Shown piece after piece: positions 13,566-27,647 of a stretch of 64,000 nt of DNA. The number at the start of each line of letters is the position of its first letter. Within the stretch, counting starts at the first letter, position 1. The translations under genes were made by a program, and so were the position numbers. Below the pieces are notes generated by a model. The model saw nothing but the letters and a program-made list of their open reading frames with translations. It was not told the origin of the DNA and searched no databases. Source of the DNA: Chaunax sp. Z400 (lineage: Eukaryota; Chordata; Actinopteri; Lophiiformes; Chaunacidae); contig CM075192.1 of assembly GCA_037577475.1 (NCBI GenBank), positions 17,183,408 through 17,247,407 of the forward strand, given 5' to 3'.

Positions 13566-16500
13566 TAAACAATGTGTTGTTAAGCAACCAGGCACTGTGC
13601 AAATGCTGAGTGTAACATTATACAGCTGTTTCTATGAGGGGTAAAAATGACCCCTTGTAGTTTTGGGTATAAATGATCTTTTTTTTTCTTTATTCCCACA
13701 CCTTCCATAATTAATTAAATGATTAATAACCCAATTTTGGGATATGAACTGAGAGATGTAGGGGTTTCATTTTAAGAGAGTTACATGAATTTGAAAATAC
13801 AAAGGAGATAAAAATGAATGGTTCTAGTGTTAAGGGTACCCATAATAACATACATTCAGTCTTTATAACTTCCTAAGATTATTCTAATATACTATATCTA
13901 CAAGTTGCTCTACATTAAATGAAGCTTAGCTACACTGAAGCTGGCCGGATCCAGGGGAGGGGCCAGAGGGGCTCCAGCTGAAATCTGATTGGCCACTGAA
14001 GTGCCCCTGTCCTGTCACTTATCTTGTGATGTTTATTTGTGTCATAGCTGCTTTTCATCCATTGTCTCTAGAACCAGAGTCACCAAGCAATTATTCTGTG
14101 TCTGCAGGACCTGATGATATGCTACTGTTTTAATATTTGGCTACATCTGGATCAACATTTAGGTAATGACTGTTTTGGGCATGTTATGATGACAGTGGGT
14201 TTATGGGAAAGGAGGTAAATGGAGTAAAAAAAAACTAAGGCTTATTTCATTTGCTTTTTTCTAGACAGTTCAAACAGTTAGAATTTTCAGTATAATTGCT
14301 GATGAAACCAAAGACCTTCAGAAGGAAGAGCAGGTATCACTTGTTATCTGATACTATATTTCATCAGCTTTTTAGGCTAGTTAGGATTGCTATTGTAATA
14401 CCTGTCAGCAGTGCTTGATAAGAAACCATCTGAGAACAACAAAGGGAGATGACCGTTTGAGTCAACTTGTGGTCATGAGTCCAGATGGGCTAAGACATTG
14501 GTTAAGAATGAATTTGTGAGGCATTTCAGTTCCAGTCATAAAAACTGCACAATTGTTCTATTTTGAGAGGAACACAATGTACCCTGCCCCCATGGCAAAG
14601 GCAGCTTACTGCATCAAAGTGTTTAAAAAAAATTGAAACAACTTAATTCCAAATCTTAGTGAGTCAAACAAACAGGTAGGTTGGCAAAAATGTGAAGGTC
14701 AATTGTTTATCAGACAAAAAGCTTTGCTTTCTGTTAGAACTGCTCCAAAACCAATTTGAAAAAACAAAACAAAAGTCTACATAATAAGACAATATGTATG
14801 TTTGTATATAGTGTCTATATACTGAATGTGTGCATACATACCACCATATTGGTTGTATTTGTTGTTTGTTGTATTTGGCTTTGCAAATGTAAATGCAAAA
14901 GCAAACTTGCAAATGCGAATGTAAAATAATAATTAATGTGACAGGAGCTCAATAACATTGATTTAATGCCAACATCCCCTCTATTAATACAAACACATTT
15001 TAGAACACAAACAAGGAGGTATTTTCCGCCTACAAGAATACAGTTAAAGATACCATACTTTGATGACCCTCAGCTGTCAGAAACAACTTTTCAACTGTGA
15101 AATACTTATACTTAACAAAATAACATTGCACAAGTGGCAGAAAGTGATGGTGAATGCGAACATAACAGAGGAAAGGTTGAGAAGTGAGTTGTCTGTATAG
15201 CAGTAAATGTACAATATAGGTTGAAGTGTCACAGATGATAAATCCTGCAGCTTCTCAAGAACAAATGAGTCATGTCGTTGTTTCCAAACTGTTGGAAAAG
15301 TACAATAGGTTAACCCTGAAGCTCCAGTGACAATATATTTAAGGTTCCTTTAACACAATAATACTGCTGGAAAGAAGACCTTTCAATAGTCCTGCTTTGT
15401 TTTTCTTTACACTTAACCAAACAATGCTGGCATCATGCTGCCACAATGTGATTTTAGTTAGCATGCTGGTATTCTGGAAGGAAAAGTGTGGCATTTAATA
15501 CAACAGCACTGGCATCAAGTGTGGCTCCTGGCCAGTGTTTCCAACCCCCACAAGCAACTAGCTTCAAAAACAAGACCAAAAAAAACAAGACCAAAAAAAA
15601 AATCCTGGTATTACTTTGTCTGTTACTACATCAGTGTAAATAGACTAGATAACTCAGCCTGTAATATATTAAAATATCACCACTCCGAGGTTGAAAAGCA
15701 GATCAGAATTTATTCATGCTAGATTTGATGGTTACTCTTGTATTAAAGGATGATGCTGATAACATTATCCTGAAAGTGCCTGAACATTTATCAGAGAAGG
15801 GTGGTGGCTGGGATGTGCCGTCTTTTAAAAAAAAGTCTTTTTATTTATCTTGAACCCCAAGAGAAACAAATATTTTCTCCTTGAGCCTCCTTGAGTAACT
15901 GGGGAAAACGCATGAACCTATGTACCGAAACACAGTACATTTATTACTGTCAGATCCCAACCAAAGCTACAGCTGCTGTGACAAATGCGAAAAAATGCAC
16001 ACATTAATCTACCAGTTAATTTTGCAGAAAAATCAGTTTAGAATCTTCAGTGCCAATCTTCTGTTTGTTGTCCACTGCTTGCTGTGTGATAGATTATTTC
16101 CTTTGAGTTGATCAAACGTTTGCTGCATCACAGCAGCTGAAATTATGAGTTTATTTTGAAGGAAATTAGAATAGATTATGTTGCTGACTTTTTACAGGCT
16201 ACTATAGAAAAGTACAAGAAGTAAAAAACATGAGAATTGGTCTGTTATGTTGGAGCTGTGTGCCCACCTCTGCTATAACTAAGGCCATGTGAAGGCGTTA
16301 GTGCTCTCTGCAGTTTTAATTATGGGCCAATCTCTGTGCTGAAAGGTGGAGGAATACACTGGAGACAAAAATAACTTAATAACTGATCTTATAATAGCTA
16401 CTTCCATGACCTGTACAATGCATCATGTCAGGTGCGGCTCCACATACTCTCAACCTCCCTCTGATGCTCCAAGTAAAGTTATGTTCTGTTGTATTGTTCT

Positions 16501-17710
16501 AAGGACCAGGAATATGCAGGCTAGGCTTAAAGCATTTCAGTGTTGAAACAGTAGCGGCACCTGAAGATGGACCCAAAGCTTTTTTGTACTGCTCTCACAA
16601 CTGCTTTGTTTGCTGTTAATATGAACTCAAATAAGACACTGGAGATTTTGAATTAAACACATCCCATCCAGTGCGTTTTGGAGTTGCTTTAACTAAATAT
16701 TGGGGGAACAAATCAGCTTTTTTGGAGAGCCTGAGGTTGTGTCAATAATGAATATTTATATTTTTCATATTTTGGGGGTTGTGACACCTATTTCCCATGG
16801 TAACTATGTGCACAAGGGGATCATCGCCATGTAGTGGTAGAACACATATTTTGAAAAAGAAAAAATATATTTAAATTTGCCTTTGCCTTTCTACCTTGAC
16901 TTTTTAACTTATGTTTACTGAAATTACTTTTTTTTACTGTCTTTTAAAAAAACATATACTATTAAAATGTATATTTATAAAAAATCCATTAGATTTAGAT
17001 ATCGAAATTCTAAAAATGAACTTAAACCATGAATTTACTGTTAATTAGACCGAATTATACGAGAATAAGTTGGGGAAACAATAGTCCCGGCTGGAGTGGA
17101 CAATTTCTGGGGGATGACGTTGACTTATTACGATACAAAAGCACAACTTTAGAATATTTTTTCACCGATTTTGGTAAAACTGGATCCTATTTTATAGAAA
17201 AACATTTTCTAGTTTCCCCACATTTATTTAGTGCTGTCTTCTGTTAAATTAGGTATAAATAAATACAAATAACATTCTCCCACTTGTTGTTTAATTCATG
17301 TTGTTTGTTCCTTTTTAGACGAATGTTTAGTCAAATAAATTCAAGGAGATTCTTGGCTGCTTTCCATTAAATCATATTTCTCCCAGACATGTTGATGTTC
17401 TAACTGCAGCTCTTACTGTAGGTGTTCATAATTACTATGTCAAATGACTCATTGTGTAAGCTCCGGAATACTAGGAAGAATCAAATGTGTGGTTGTTAGC
17501 ATCCTTTCTGTCACAAACTACAAAATACACTTAGGTATCATTAACAGATATAAGTGATACAACACAAGTGCTGTTTGCACAATCGGTCACTATTCTCATC
17601 AATTACAACCCTGTGGCACTTGAGTCCTCCCACACAATGGCTGCTTTTCAACCCCACAAATCCCATCCATGTTAAACTCTACAATGTTCATAACTGTACT
17701 TTAGATTCAG
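13566..17710. other. Noncoding DNA, no gene seen
   Basis: AT-rich sequence. A GC-richer patch at 13940-14012 (CAGGGG...CCCCTG with ATTGG inside) stands out but is unassigned. A tandem pair of ACAAGACCAAAAAAA units lies near 15568-15601. A segment at 15400-15460 resembles one at 57920-57980 and is listed separately. I see no exon. Confidence 0.55.
15400..15460 (+). repeat. Dispersed repeat fragment, copy 1 (partner near 57.9 kb)
   Basis: TTTACACTTAAC, then AAA, then ATGCTGCC, then GTGATTTTAG occur here in the same order and nearly the same spacing as at 57925-57977. Two unrelated single-copy loci are unlikely to share this ordered set. A weaker echo of the first block lies at 15108-15127. The family is unknown to me. 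Confidence 0.55.
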
Positions 17711-17893
17711 TTTGTCGGTTTGTTTGTCTGATTGTCAACAAGATTATGGAAAAACTACTGGCCCAATTTTCATGAAAATTGGTGGAAGGGTTTAGCATGG
17801 ACAAGGAGGAATGCTTTCAATTTTGGAGCGACTGAGTAACAAATTATTGTTTACTTTCATTAACATTGTGAGATAGAGTATTTGGCCTTGGTG
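17711..17893 (+). mobile_element. Helitron-like dispersed repeat, copy A (partial)
   Basis: Starts in a GTTTGTTTGTCTG tract, then has a 'caagattatggaaaaactac' segment, a TTTTCATGAAAATTGGTGG block and TTAACATTGTGAGA. The same blocks in the same order occur in the copies at 22.5, 32.9 and 38.8 kb. No terminal hairpin is present in this copy, so it is truncated on the right. The relationship between copies is seen directly; the Helitron classification rests on the 38.8-kb copy. Confidence 0.6.
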
Positions 17894-20800
17894 TAATAGA
17901 TGTCATACATCTTAAAACCAAATTGAAAGTAGTTCAGGAATGAAAACCCCAGCCAACTGCGGAAATGTGATGAGTTTATATTACAATCCACATTCCTGGG
18001 TGCCAGTAATACTCTGCAGTAGTTTACACATGTTGTTCCTCAAATGTCATACAGAAAGCAGCTGTCAACTCAAGGACATCAGTTTCAAGGGAGAACGGCT
18101 GCAATTGTAACAATGCATGAGTTTTGGCTATTGAAACAAATACATTATACAAATAATTTTATTTATAGTTTTTTTTCTACACAAATTTAAATTCTATTTA
18201 AGTAACAATGTCTCCATTTTGAACATGCAGTTTTAACAACTACTAAGTGTTTTTTGATAAAAGCTGCCGTGCTCATAACGTTATTTCAGGCTAAGCATCT
18301 GAAATTTGCACATATGCAAAAGATCATATATATTTCTTTAACAAATTTATTCTGTGTATGATAAATATTTGATGATAAGGCTATTATAATGGTTTTGTAA
18401 ATATATCCAAACAATGTATTTATATAACAGCATACTGTATCATACAAGAGTAGACTATTGGCCTCGTCAGAGGTCCATGTTTTTTAGATGACCTTCTAAT
18501 TGATTGCATGTGTCTCTTTCTATTCAATATAAATACGTAATGGTATGCTAATCTAGTGCAGTACATTATTTCTAATCTAGCTATGATGGTATATGTCATT
18601 CTGCCTGAATGCACTTGATGATTGACTATTTTATGTATAATTGTAAAATGATTTGAATGTACCTCCCTAGTATACAGTATCCAAGACAGTTCAGTGTGAG
18701 ACGTCTTGCAGTCCCACTGATGCATGCATTTCATTAAAACTTCAGCCTGAATATGACACCACATTTTTTTAGATTGATTCACTCATTTTAATTTTGATTA
18801 TCACTGTCATGTGGCAAACCTCTTTTTACACTTAGGAATTCTATTTCAAATATAATGCAAAAAACATGTTATGTCTAAGTCTATATGAGATGCAAAACTA
18901 ACACTTAATTTTCCTCTTGAAAGTTTTGGCTTCTTAATTTTATCTGCAGTCTAAAAGCCTTTGCAACACTATTCATTCAAAGGGGCATTGGAGTGCCAAG
19001 ACATAGTGAATGCAACATTTACAAGGAGTTCACAATAATATATATGCAAGAAGATGAATGATATGATAAATTTGTATTTCTTTCAACTCATGAAATATTC
19101 ATCAATTGGGAACTGGGATCTTTTGTTGCTGTCTTCCAGTCTGGATACAACCTTGCAGCAGACAAAAAAGTTGTGCATATTTTTATCTGCATTCTGTTAC
19201 TTCCCAGTTGTGTTCCTTGTGTATTCAAATATGACCATTTAATTTATTTTGTATGTTTTTGGATTAAAATGGTTTCTTTCCAAGCCCTTCTAAAAAGTGT
19301 TTTCCCTCGTGACCTCGTATAAAATTTCTACATTATGACATTACCCCTGCAGCCAGCCTGTTTTTTGTTTTTTGTGTGCGACTGAGGCATTGTGTGTATC
19401 AATCTTCGTGCAGTGGGTGTATAGTCCCCAGCCAGTAACAGAGTGCAGGGTGTGAGTTTGGGACTTTATTATATACGTAACAACCAGGTTTCCTTTCTCT
19501 GTCATGCATACAGAACTGTATGTAAAGGTCTGTGTGTCTGCTTGGGAGCAGAGCTGAGCTATTTCAGCAATGCAGCACCTTTCAGGTTGTGCACAGGTGT
19601 TGGTGTGCTGAGGGATGGTAGAGTTCTGATAGCTGTAACCCATGTCACTGCATTTTACTAATGGCTCAGTGAGCATTTCCATTTGGAAAACCAGGAAACG
19701 AATGCAGATTGAGTCGACCTTTAAAGTCTATGACAGTCACCATCATGGTGCACATAATTGGAGTTATTACTCTGCCAACATTACAGGATAGCAAAAAATT
19801 ATTTTTGTGTCAGGGTCACATGGCTACCCTCCTCTGGCACCAGCAATGGATAACATTTGTACCTGGCAGATCATGAATAAATATCAGTTCAATTCAACAG
19901 TTCAGGGAATTTTGGGATAATGAGGTGAATGAAGCCATGGATGGACTACAATTTCAATTGTGAAGTCATCATTTTGTGATTGCAAAGATGACTAAATCTG
20001 CATTATTTACAATCAGAATAGTGAATGCAAACCTTTCCCTGTATGTGGAATATTACCGTTATTCCAAATCCAAATGCAGTCCTTCATGTCCTTCTTGACT
20101 TGACTAATATTAAAAGAATGAATTAAATTTCTTTGCATCAAACTTGTATAAAACAAAACTGTATTGACTAATTCAGATAAAAGTATTGAATTATCTTCAT
20201 TGCTAAAGAGGCTGCTCTTCTCACATTTCTGCAGATTTCCAGGCAAGAGAATGCAACATTATTTGCTACTTAAAACGAAATATAATATTTAATGCTCAGC
20301 TAAATTTGGAAGCGTTACAGAGAGTGCTATATATCAGTAAGAAGAATTATATAGTGACAAAAGGCAATTTCATTTTTTATAAGATGAATTGGTTTTATTA
20401 TACATGTGGAGAAAATAATTAATAAAATGTAATAAGATCACAGTAGAAAGGCATACAGATTTCTTGTGTGTGCATGTATGCTTGCATATGTGTGTGTGTG
20501 TGTGTGCCTGTGTATGTGTTTAAAGTTTACATGTAGCTGGTCATAGTAAAGCTCAAACACAGATCAAACGGGTTCTCCTTTTTCATCTGGATATCTGTTT
20601 GGATAGCAAAAGACACCAAAACTCCGCTGTGATATTTAATACAACGCACAACAGGATTGGTTGTAATCACATAGGAGTTGTGCTAACCTATGAAGCTGTG
20701 AAATAAGATACTTTGCTTGTGGCGGATTCCAGTTCCTGTAACTTTAGCCAAACATGATGGATTTGTCTGCAATCTTTACTGGAATGTACCATGCCTAATG

Positions 20801-21887
20801 TAAACACCAATTGAAAACATTTGCAGAATTATATTTTTTTTTCCCTGATACTCATCAAAGCTGCATTTTCTTTGGTTTGGTCAGGTTATATTCTGTTTTG
20901 GAGGAATTGTGCGTGTTAATTCATGCGACCAACTTTTAAATGGAATTTCATAATTCCTCACAGAAACAAAGGTAATGATGTTGATATGGAATAAATAAAT
21001 AATAAATAATCGATAAATCAAATCATGCCTGGTGTCAACACAGAAAGAGAGAGAAACATTATCTCATGTATTTAGTTCAAAGAAATCATCACAGTCTATT
21101 TAATCTAATTTTGTGGATGAAGATGCCAGTAACACAGTAAAACCAGTAAGAAAACAATTTAAACAGACTTGCCCTACACTTAGACAAGTTTACCCTGTGT
21201 ACTATTCTGAAATTATATACCACATATGGTTTTCTGTTAGTGGATATGTTCATGGAAGTAATTACATGGGTAACCATCACTCACAAGCAGAGACAATTGA
21301 AAAATGAAAACAATTCCTCTGGTTTTATGTTACACAGACTGCCCGGTAAAAAGCCCCTATGGTAAGACATATGAATAGTCTACTAATAGCTATATAAACT
21401 GTTGCAGAGTAATTCATTATCAGTTAGTTTGAAAGGAGTATGGTAATCTATGAATAAACATTTCCAGACAGTCTCAGTGGCTGGGAGACTTATTGATTAG
21501 CAATTCAAAAGAGCAGCCCATGTTATAAAAGAAAGAGCATTGTTACACAACTATAATGATCCTGCATGTTATGGCTATAATGACTGAGACAATGAAGTCT
21601 TCATTTCTTTTTATTCTGCAGAAATGAGTAAGCAGCAACCAGATACTGCAGCTGAAAGCCATACTCTTATGGTGATGCATTTATGTCACTTATGTTGACA
21701 ACAATGACTGAAGTATTGCAGCTTGAGATGGCCTTGTGATGTCAAGGGCAAACACTACATTATTTCTTTTAAGAATTCATAAGTCTAACTGTAAACAAAT
21801 TGCTCAAGGCAAAGTGGTGATGCATGTTTAAATTCCCAAGTGAAGTTAATTTTTTTTAACTTATATTGTACATGGAGTACAGAGAGA
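17894..21887. other. Noncoding DNA, no gene seen
   Basis: AT-rich sequence with only chance reading frames (longest at 18420-18782 - and 19341-19682 -), neither with a domain I recognise nor with splice signals at its ends. A TG microsatellite lies at 20489-20506. Confidence 0.6.
20489..20506 (+). repeat. (TG)n microsatellite
   Basis: Nine TG units, flanked by imperfect TG/CATG-rich sequence on both sides. Confidence 0.95.
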
Positions 21888-22370
21888 ACCACGAGCTAAA
21901 ACGGGTGTTTTATTGCTAAGGAAATGGAATATTTATTTACTCGTCATTGAATGAAACTGTATTTGAGGTGCGGAGAAGTCGCAGAGATATTGTTTTCTAT
22001 CTTCAGCCCCTGTCTGACAATGAGTAAACAGTAGAAGTGCAGAAAATTAAATGTCTCGTCTGACAATACCAAGGGGTCTATTCTTGTTTTTGCCAAAAAA
22101 AACAAAAAAAAAACGAAGCCGGCTCTTAATGAGATTAGATACCTTGGCTTTGGAAGACATCTTGAGTTTCATTTTTATTTATCAATCATTCATGAGGTCG
22201 CAGAGATAAGACCAAGGTCAGCAAAGGCTCCCTAGCAGAGGGACTCTCATTAATACTACTGCATTGATCTGGATTTCACAATCACGCCAGTCGTGCACCA
22301 CATCATTGCTGTGACTGCACAGTGTGAGGCTGGGGCTGTCAACAGACTAACTATGGCTTCACATTTGTGC
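21888..22370. promoter_or_regulatory. Candidate conserved noncoding element (unverified)
   Basis: This stretch has a higher-complexity texture than its surroundings and contains two internal exact repeats: GTCGCAGAGATA at 21978-21989 and 22197-22208, and GTCTGACAAT at 22012-22021 and 22058-22067. Reused short motifs in otherwise non-repetitive sequence are a feature of enhancers. TAAT-type homeodomain cores (for example in CTCATTAATACTAC near 22246) are present. There is no long reading frame. Calling it regulatory is inference; alignment with other fish is needed for support. Confidence 0.3.
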
Positions 22371-22492
22371 AACGGTATCCTTTTACAATCGATAAAAATT
22401 CTAATGTTTCAAAGAAAAACGAATACTAGACGAATGCAAAATATTCTTTCAGCCTGAAATTTAAAAAAGCAGATTGCTACAGTAGTTATATC

Positions 22493-22960
22493 TGCTGAGG
22501 AGGTTATGTTTTCACGAGCATCTGATTGTTGGTTTGTTAGATTATTTGTTTGTCTATTACAAGGATTACACATAAACTACTTAACAGACTTGAGGAGTTG
22601 GGCATATGGCATGGGAGAACTCATTAGATTATCTTGTGGATCCGGATAAAGGGGTGAATTCAGAATATTTTTGTGCAAGATAGGCTTTTTTTTCATCATT
22701 CCCATCTTTTACGCTTAAACTACCTGACAGATATTTGATGAAACTTGGTTTAAGGGTTGAGCATGTAGCAAAGAAAAACCATAAAGATAAAGAGGCAGAT
22801 TCAGGAATGTCTTTCACTTCCTTTAACATTGTGAGACAGGGCTTTTTTTCAGCATTTATATCAATTGCGTATAAAATACTCAACAGATTTTCATGAAACT
22901 TGAAGAGTGAAGTATGTGGCAAAGCAAGAAACACCACATTTTCAAATAGATCTGGAAAAG
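22493..22960 (+). mobile_element. Helitron-like dispersed repeat, copy B with internal tandem units
   Basis: Begins with GAGGAGGTTATGTTTTCAC, the same start as the copies at 32.9 and 38.8 kb, then a GTTTGTT...GTTTGTC tract. Its body holds three diverged units of about 145-155 bases, each with a (C/A)T(T/A)AAA(C/T)TAC(T/C)..ACAG segment (near 22571, 22715 and 22871). The second and third units also carry a TGATGAAACTTGG- or TTCATGAAACTTGA-like block followed by a GTAGCAAAG- or GTGGCAAAG-like block; in the first unit these are more diverged. TTTAACATTGTGAGA near 22824 matches copy A. No terminal hairpin with CTAG is seen at the right end. Reading frames across it are chance. Confidence 0.65.
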
Positions 22961-25900
22961 CATCAGTTTGTTATGTTGCCTGGCTGATATTTCAGTTACA
23001 AATTATATTAATTAATCATACATAAAAGGGACTGTTGGGCCTTAGTGAAGGTATATGTTCTATCGAGTGCCCTATATTCTATCAGGGTTGTAATGAAAAC
23101 ACAATCACTAGGTTTTTTTGTCAAGGTGTTTAAGTCAAATGTAAGACAGTCAGTAAACAGTGTGTAAAACAAAAATATCATGTGCATGATGGACCAACAG
23201 TGTTTAGCATTGTCCAATATATGGGTTTGTGGTATTGTTTTTTTTTCAGATTTGACTCTCCTGAAAGTTACAGTAATGTTAAAGATTACAAGTGCATCTT
23301 CTTTGCCAGTGTACAGAGTAGGGAGCAGATTGCCTGGTCCAAATCCTGACAGGCTTTAACCTTCTGTGGAAGGAGGAATCCATGTGACATCCAGCAAGCC
23401 TGTATGAACAGATGTCTGCATACATTTAAAAATATGCATTTACTTGCAGATTAACCTCATGCGAGTGGCAGTAAAAACTGCAAATGTAATGTGAACTCTG
23501 ATGGTTTTCTCTGAATTATCTTCAACACAATGCACCAACAACATTACCTGCCTGTGGACTTGAAATATGCCACATGCACAGCAACTAAATAACTCTGACT
23601 ACTCATGCAAAACAAGATGTGCTCGAGGCGACGCTGTCTGAATTAAGAAGGACTGTATCTGCAAATACATAGTGATTGAGCCTATATGGCAGTCATTTGA
23701 TTGATTTAGAGGCTTTTAGCTTAGTATTAGCACAGCCATTGGAAATAATGTGATAAATGCAACCATGCATAGTTCTCAAAATTTACAACTACATCCAAAC
23801 TGTCAGAAATAAGGACACAGAGTACATATCTTTACCAAAGTCACGTGGAAATGACAGCCTCTTGAAGCACTAGTGCTGATTTACACTGGTATCCATAGAT
23901 ACAGTTATTTTAAACTTGTCCAAAGTATATAAAATGACTTGTTTAGGTATTTCTGTCAGAATAAATACTGAGATTTTCCACTGGCCTTTGAGTCACACAC
24001 AAGGACAGTAACTCCATCAGTGCTGATGGAGGGCTTAGAGGTAAGGGGACCAAGACCTCTCTCAAGAAATTTCACCAATTTCACCGACTGAAGAAGGCTG
24101 GATGGTTTAACCCATCATCTATTTCCAAGACTCCAGTATTGTCAATATTTCCACATTTCCTTTTCCCGGCTTCATGTTTCTATTACTTCTCCCTCTATCT
24201 CTCTCCACTCCCCTTCCCCTTATATTTGTTCATGTATCTACAAGACTGCTGGTGATTATCTTAAACCATTGGAAACAGAGTATCTTAAGATGGATTTTTG
24301 TGTCACGTAAGATTAAGCTATAAATGGGTCCCAGTCTAGAAAATCCTGCTAAGCTGCTAGTGACATCACAGCAAATTGACCCTGAGATGCACACAATAAT
24401 AAGCGCATAAAAATATTATGCAAAAACCCTCTGTTGTGCAGTTGAAATGAAGACCGGGGAGAATGTGTAGGAAGAGAAAATAATAATGCATAATGCAGAG
24501 ATTGGAAGGTGGGCACACAACAAAGTTAATATTATAGTTTTACTCAATTGTAAGTTAAGATGAACTTGTAACAACCATTTTTGTTAACATCCACAGTCAT
24601 CTAAACCTTACTCTCACAAACAATATTACAACATTTCAAGAAACTGCTGTCCTACAACCACATTTTGCACGATCATCCTAATTTCACATTCAGTCACGTC
24701 TCTTCATGGTTGTCCTTTTTGCTCCTTGCCCTTTAGCATGCTGTATAAATTAAAATCTTTAAAAATGGACAAACGGTAGATCATCAAGATAAATGATGAA
24801 AATCCATTTTCTGTCCCTTAATTACATTACGCCACTGCTCTCACATTTATTTCTTCTTCTTTGCTCTGTGCTCATCTGTTTGGTCAGTTTAATAAACCGT
24901 GGCCTCTTCCTGACATACAAGAACACGAAGCACTGAATATATTCCCAGTGATCTATTTTGTGCTTTTAATTTTTCACATTTAATTTCCTTTTAACTCCCT
25001 TAAGAGTTCTGTAATGCACTTACAAAAAAAAGCACTTAATTCGATGGTTCCAGAGGCAAGTACACGCTGAAGTATTCTGTCATCTATGCCGATCATAAGA
25101 GAGCTAAAAGGTTTGTAGCACTTGTTATGAACATCTTGATGAAGATGAACTGGATTTATAAGTAATTTTCTATGTCAGGGGACCCAGTGACATATTTCTT
25201 CTTTCAGTCTCCCTCTGGCCCATAAGTGTGCTTTCCATATCTGTTTTCCATCTCCTCAATGTAGTCTTTAATTTGGGGATGCAGAAATAATCAATTGACA
25301 ACTGATCAGATTGGAAAGGTTACTGTATTTAAAGATATATAACTTGTGGATGATATAGAAAAAGGCAAAAGGGCAATCGTGCATGATGCTTCAATGGGAA
25401 CAAATTAGCTTAATAAGCCAGTTACTAACAGCAGTGCATGTGTTATTTGGTAACTTACCCTGCATAATGCATAGTCTATGTCTGTAAACATGCACACTTT
25501 AGATCTTGTTATGAGTCATGCTTGAAACATATCAGTTACCATGCTGCCCCTGATACATACAGAAACTCATGTTACATGATGTTTTGATCATTTTGTCTGT
25601 TTTAATGAGTTCTAATTGCACTAATGCTTGGGAACATCCAATGATCTAATGAGGTGCTGAATTATTTAAATGTGACATATTGATGCTAGGCTGCCGGTTT
25701 CAGTCTTGTATAATACCTGTATAAAATGATCCCTGCAGTTTCATCTGAGTTGTAAAGTGAAGGGAAAGCACTCGTTGATATATTTTGACTCATAACATGA
25801 AAAGCTTATTTTTTCATCATAAAGGAAGGAAATATCAGATTTCAGATAAATCTTCAGATTTAACTCTGTTGCCAATTTATGTAAAACAAAATCTAAATAA

Positions 25901-27647
25901 TATACACCCTGTAAAAAAATGCCTCTCTGACAACAGCTTGCTTTCTTGTTCTGAATAAATATAGGGATGAATTAAGCTCAGGGTACTTAATATGACACAT
26001 GATAGAAGCCCTAGCTGAAAGGAAAACAAACATTCCCCCCTAGAACGGCTCAAATTACAGAAAGATAATACACCATGACAACCGTGGTGATAATTTATCA
26101 TGGAAATGTTGTCAGAATACAAAAACAGATTTTTTTAAAATATATATTTCCACTTTAGCTTATGTTGTGCTTTTTTTGGATTTAATATCTGCAACATAAA
26201 TGATTTAAGGCACTAATACAAACACAGGCTTTAATCCACCAATATTTCCTCTATAGTCTAGGATTATTTATGTTCCTCAATGGTAGATTTAAAGCATCTT
26301 AAATCAGACCATTTATTATTCCAGCTGTTGGGAAGGAGTCTGTCTGTCTCCACTGAAATGTTTTCTCAGCTGCTCTCCCTGCATTACATAAACCTCCGCA
26401 GGCAGTGGACAAGAGGCAGGACCTGGCCCGTTTGTCAGGACGAGCTTCTGGGTTCTACAGACTTATTAAAGTGGTTTAAAGGATGTTGAATTTTCTTTCT
26501 GAGGATAAAAGAGTCCTGCACGCTCCTTGTGAGTTTGGTAACCTCACAATCAACACAGATTGTTGGGCAGAGCCACCCTCCTCAAGAGAGTTTGACCGCA
26601 GCACTTTCTGAGGACGAAAACATACAGTATTTGTGACACTGGGAGATTTTTCATCTGAGAAGGGTTAAGTCTCCAGGGAAACCTCTTGTGTATTTTGTGT
26701 ATTTTGTTCTTCTGAGGTTCCTCCATATCCTTAAGCTGAAGGTTAAAGTTGTGGCAATAACCTCTTATCAATAGCAGTGCCCCGTGAGTGTTCTGACAAT
26801 CCTGAAGTGCCAAAATGACGCTTCCACTAGTTGTTTAGTGCATCAGATATTTGGATCATGATAATATGATATAATATATTAAACAAAAGACAAGCAACCC
26901 AATTAATGTATATCTTCATTTTCAGTTGAGTAAAGCAGAGGAGATGCTGCATGAACCTTATCATTCACCTTCCTCTGTAAGACTTTTATTGGGGCCTTTT
27001 CAATACAAGCCTTGTCCATGCATTTCAAGATCAGTTCAGACACCAATGATAAAAGCATTGCATAAACGTATAAATACAACACAAGCAGTCTGTTAGAAAA
27101 GGGGTGATACATTCATAATAATTAATGTTTGTAAAACAATATATGTAATGTGCAGATCACTGTAATTTTTCATTTAATTTTACTTCCTGGATGACCATTG
27201 TTACAAGCCACCATCACAATAAGAGCAGAGGTTAGAGACATTTGAAGGGGCAGGGAGGCGGATGTAATTTCAGAGTAGTTCATAGAGCAACCTAGCCTGT
27301 AATCCATGGCTAAAGTTTGCTGCTATTGTAGTCGATGGACCCTGCACTAAGGGATTGTTGCCTTGTGTTATTCTGCCAGTAATAATTATTTTTGTTTCGT
27401 TATAGAGGCTGAAGTCACTAAAGATGGCAAATGTGAGGCACGTCATTGTACTATTGTTTTGCATTTGTATTAGTAGTTGCACATATAAATCGCCAAATTA
27501 TAACAAATTTATCTCATGAAAATTTCCATTTGGAGTATGTCTAGACCATAGCCATAAATCTGCAGAGACCCTACATCAAGTTTTGATTTGTTTAGGGAAA
27601 AAACAGCTTTTTAACCGGCATAAATTTCAGAGCAAACCTGGGCTCTG
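22961..27647. other. Noncoding DNA, no gene seen
   Basis: AT-rich sequence with no exon I can support. It includes a perfect short inverted repeat at 24012-24031 and a GC-richer stretch at 26330-26480 without splice signals or a domain. Confidence 0.55.
24012..24031. repeat. Perfect 9-bp inverted repeat with 2-base centre
   Basis: CTCCATCAG (24012-24020), TG, CTGATGGAG (24023-24031). A two-base centre is too tight for an ordinary RNA loop with full pairing, so it is more like a palindromic protein-binding or cruciform-prone site. Function unknown. Confidence 0.85.

Noticed and set aside
13940..14012. GC-richer patch with CAGGGG...CCCCTG as a CpG promoter or transposon end
   Set aside because: Too short, few CpGs, no partner terminus found and no splice donor; similarity to any fish repeat is only vague.
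18420..18782. 120-codon minus-strand frame
   Set aside because: No domain, no splice context and AT-rich codon content indistinguishable from flanks.
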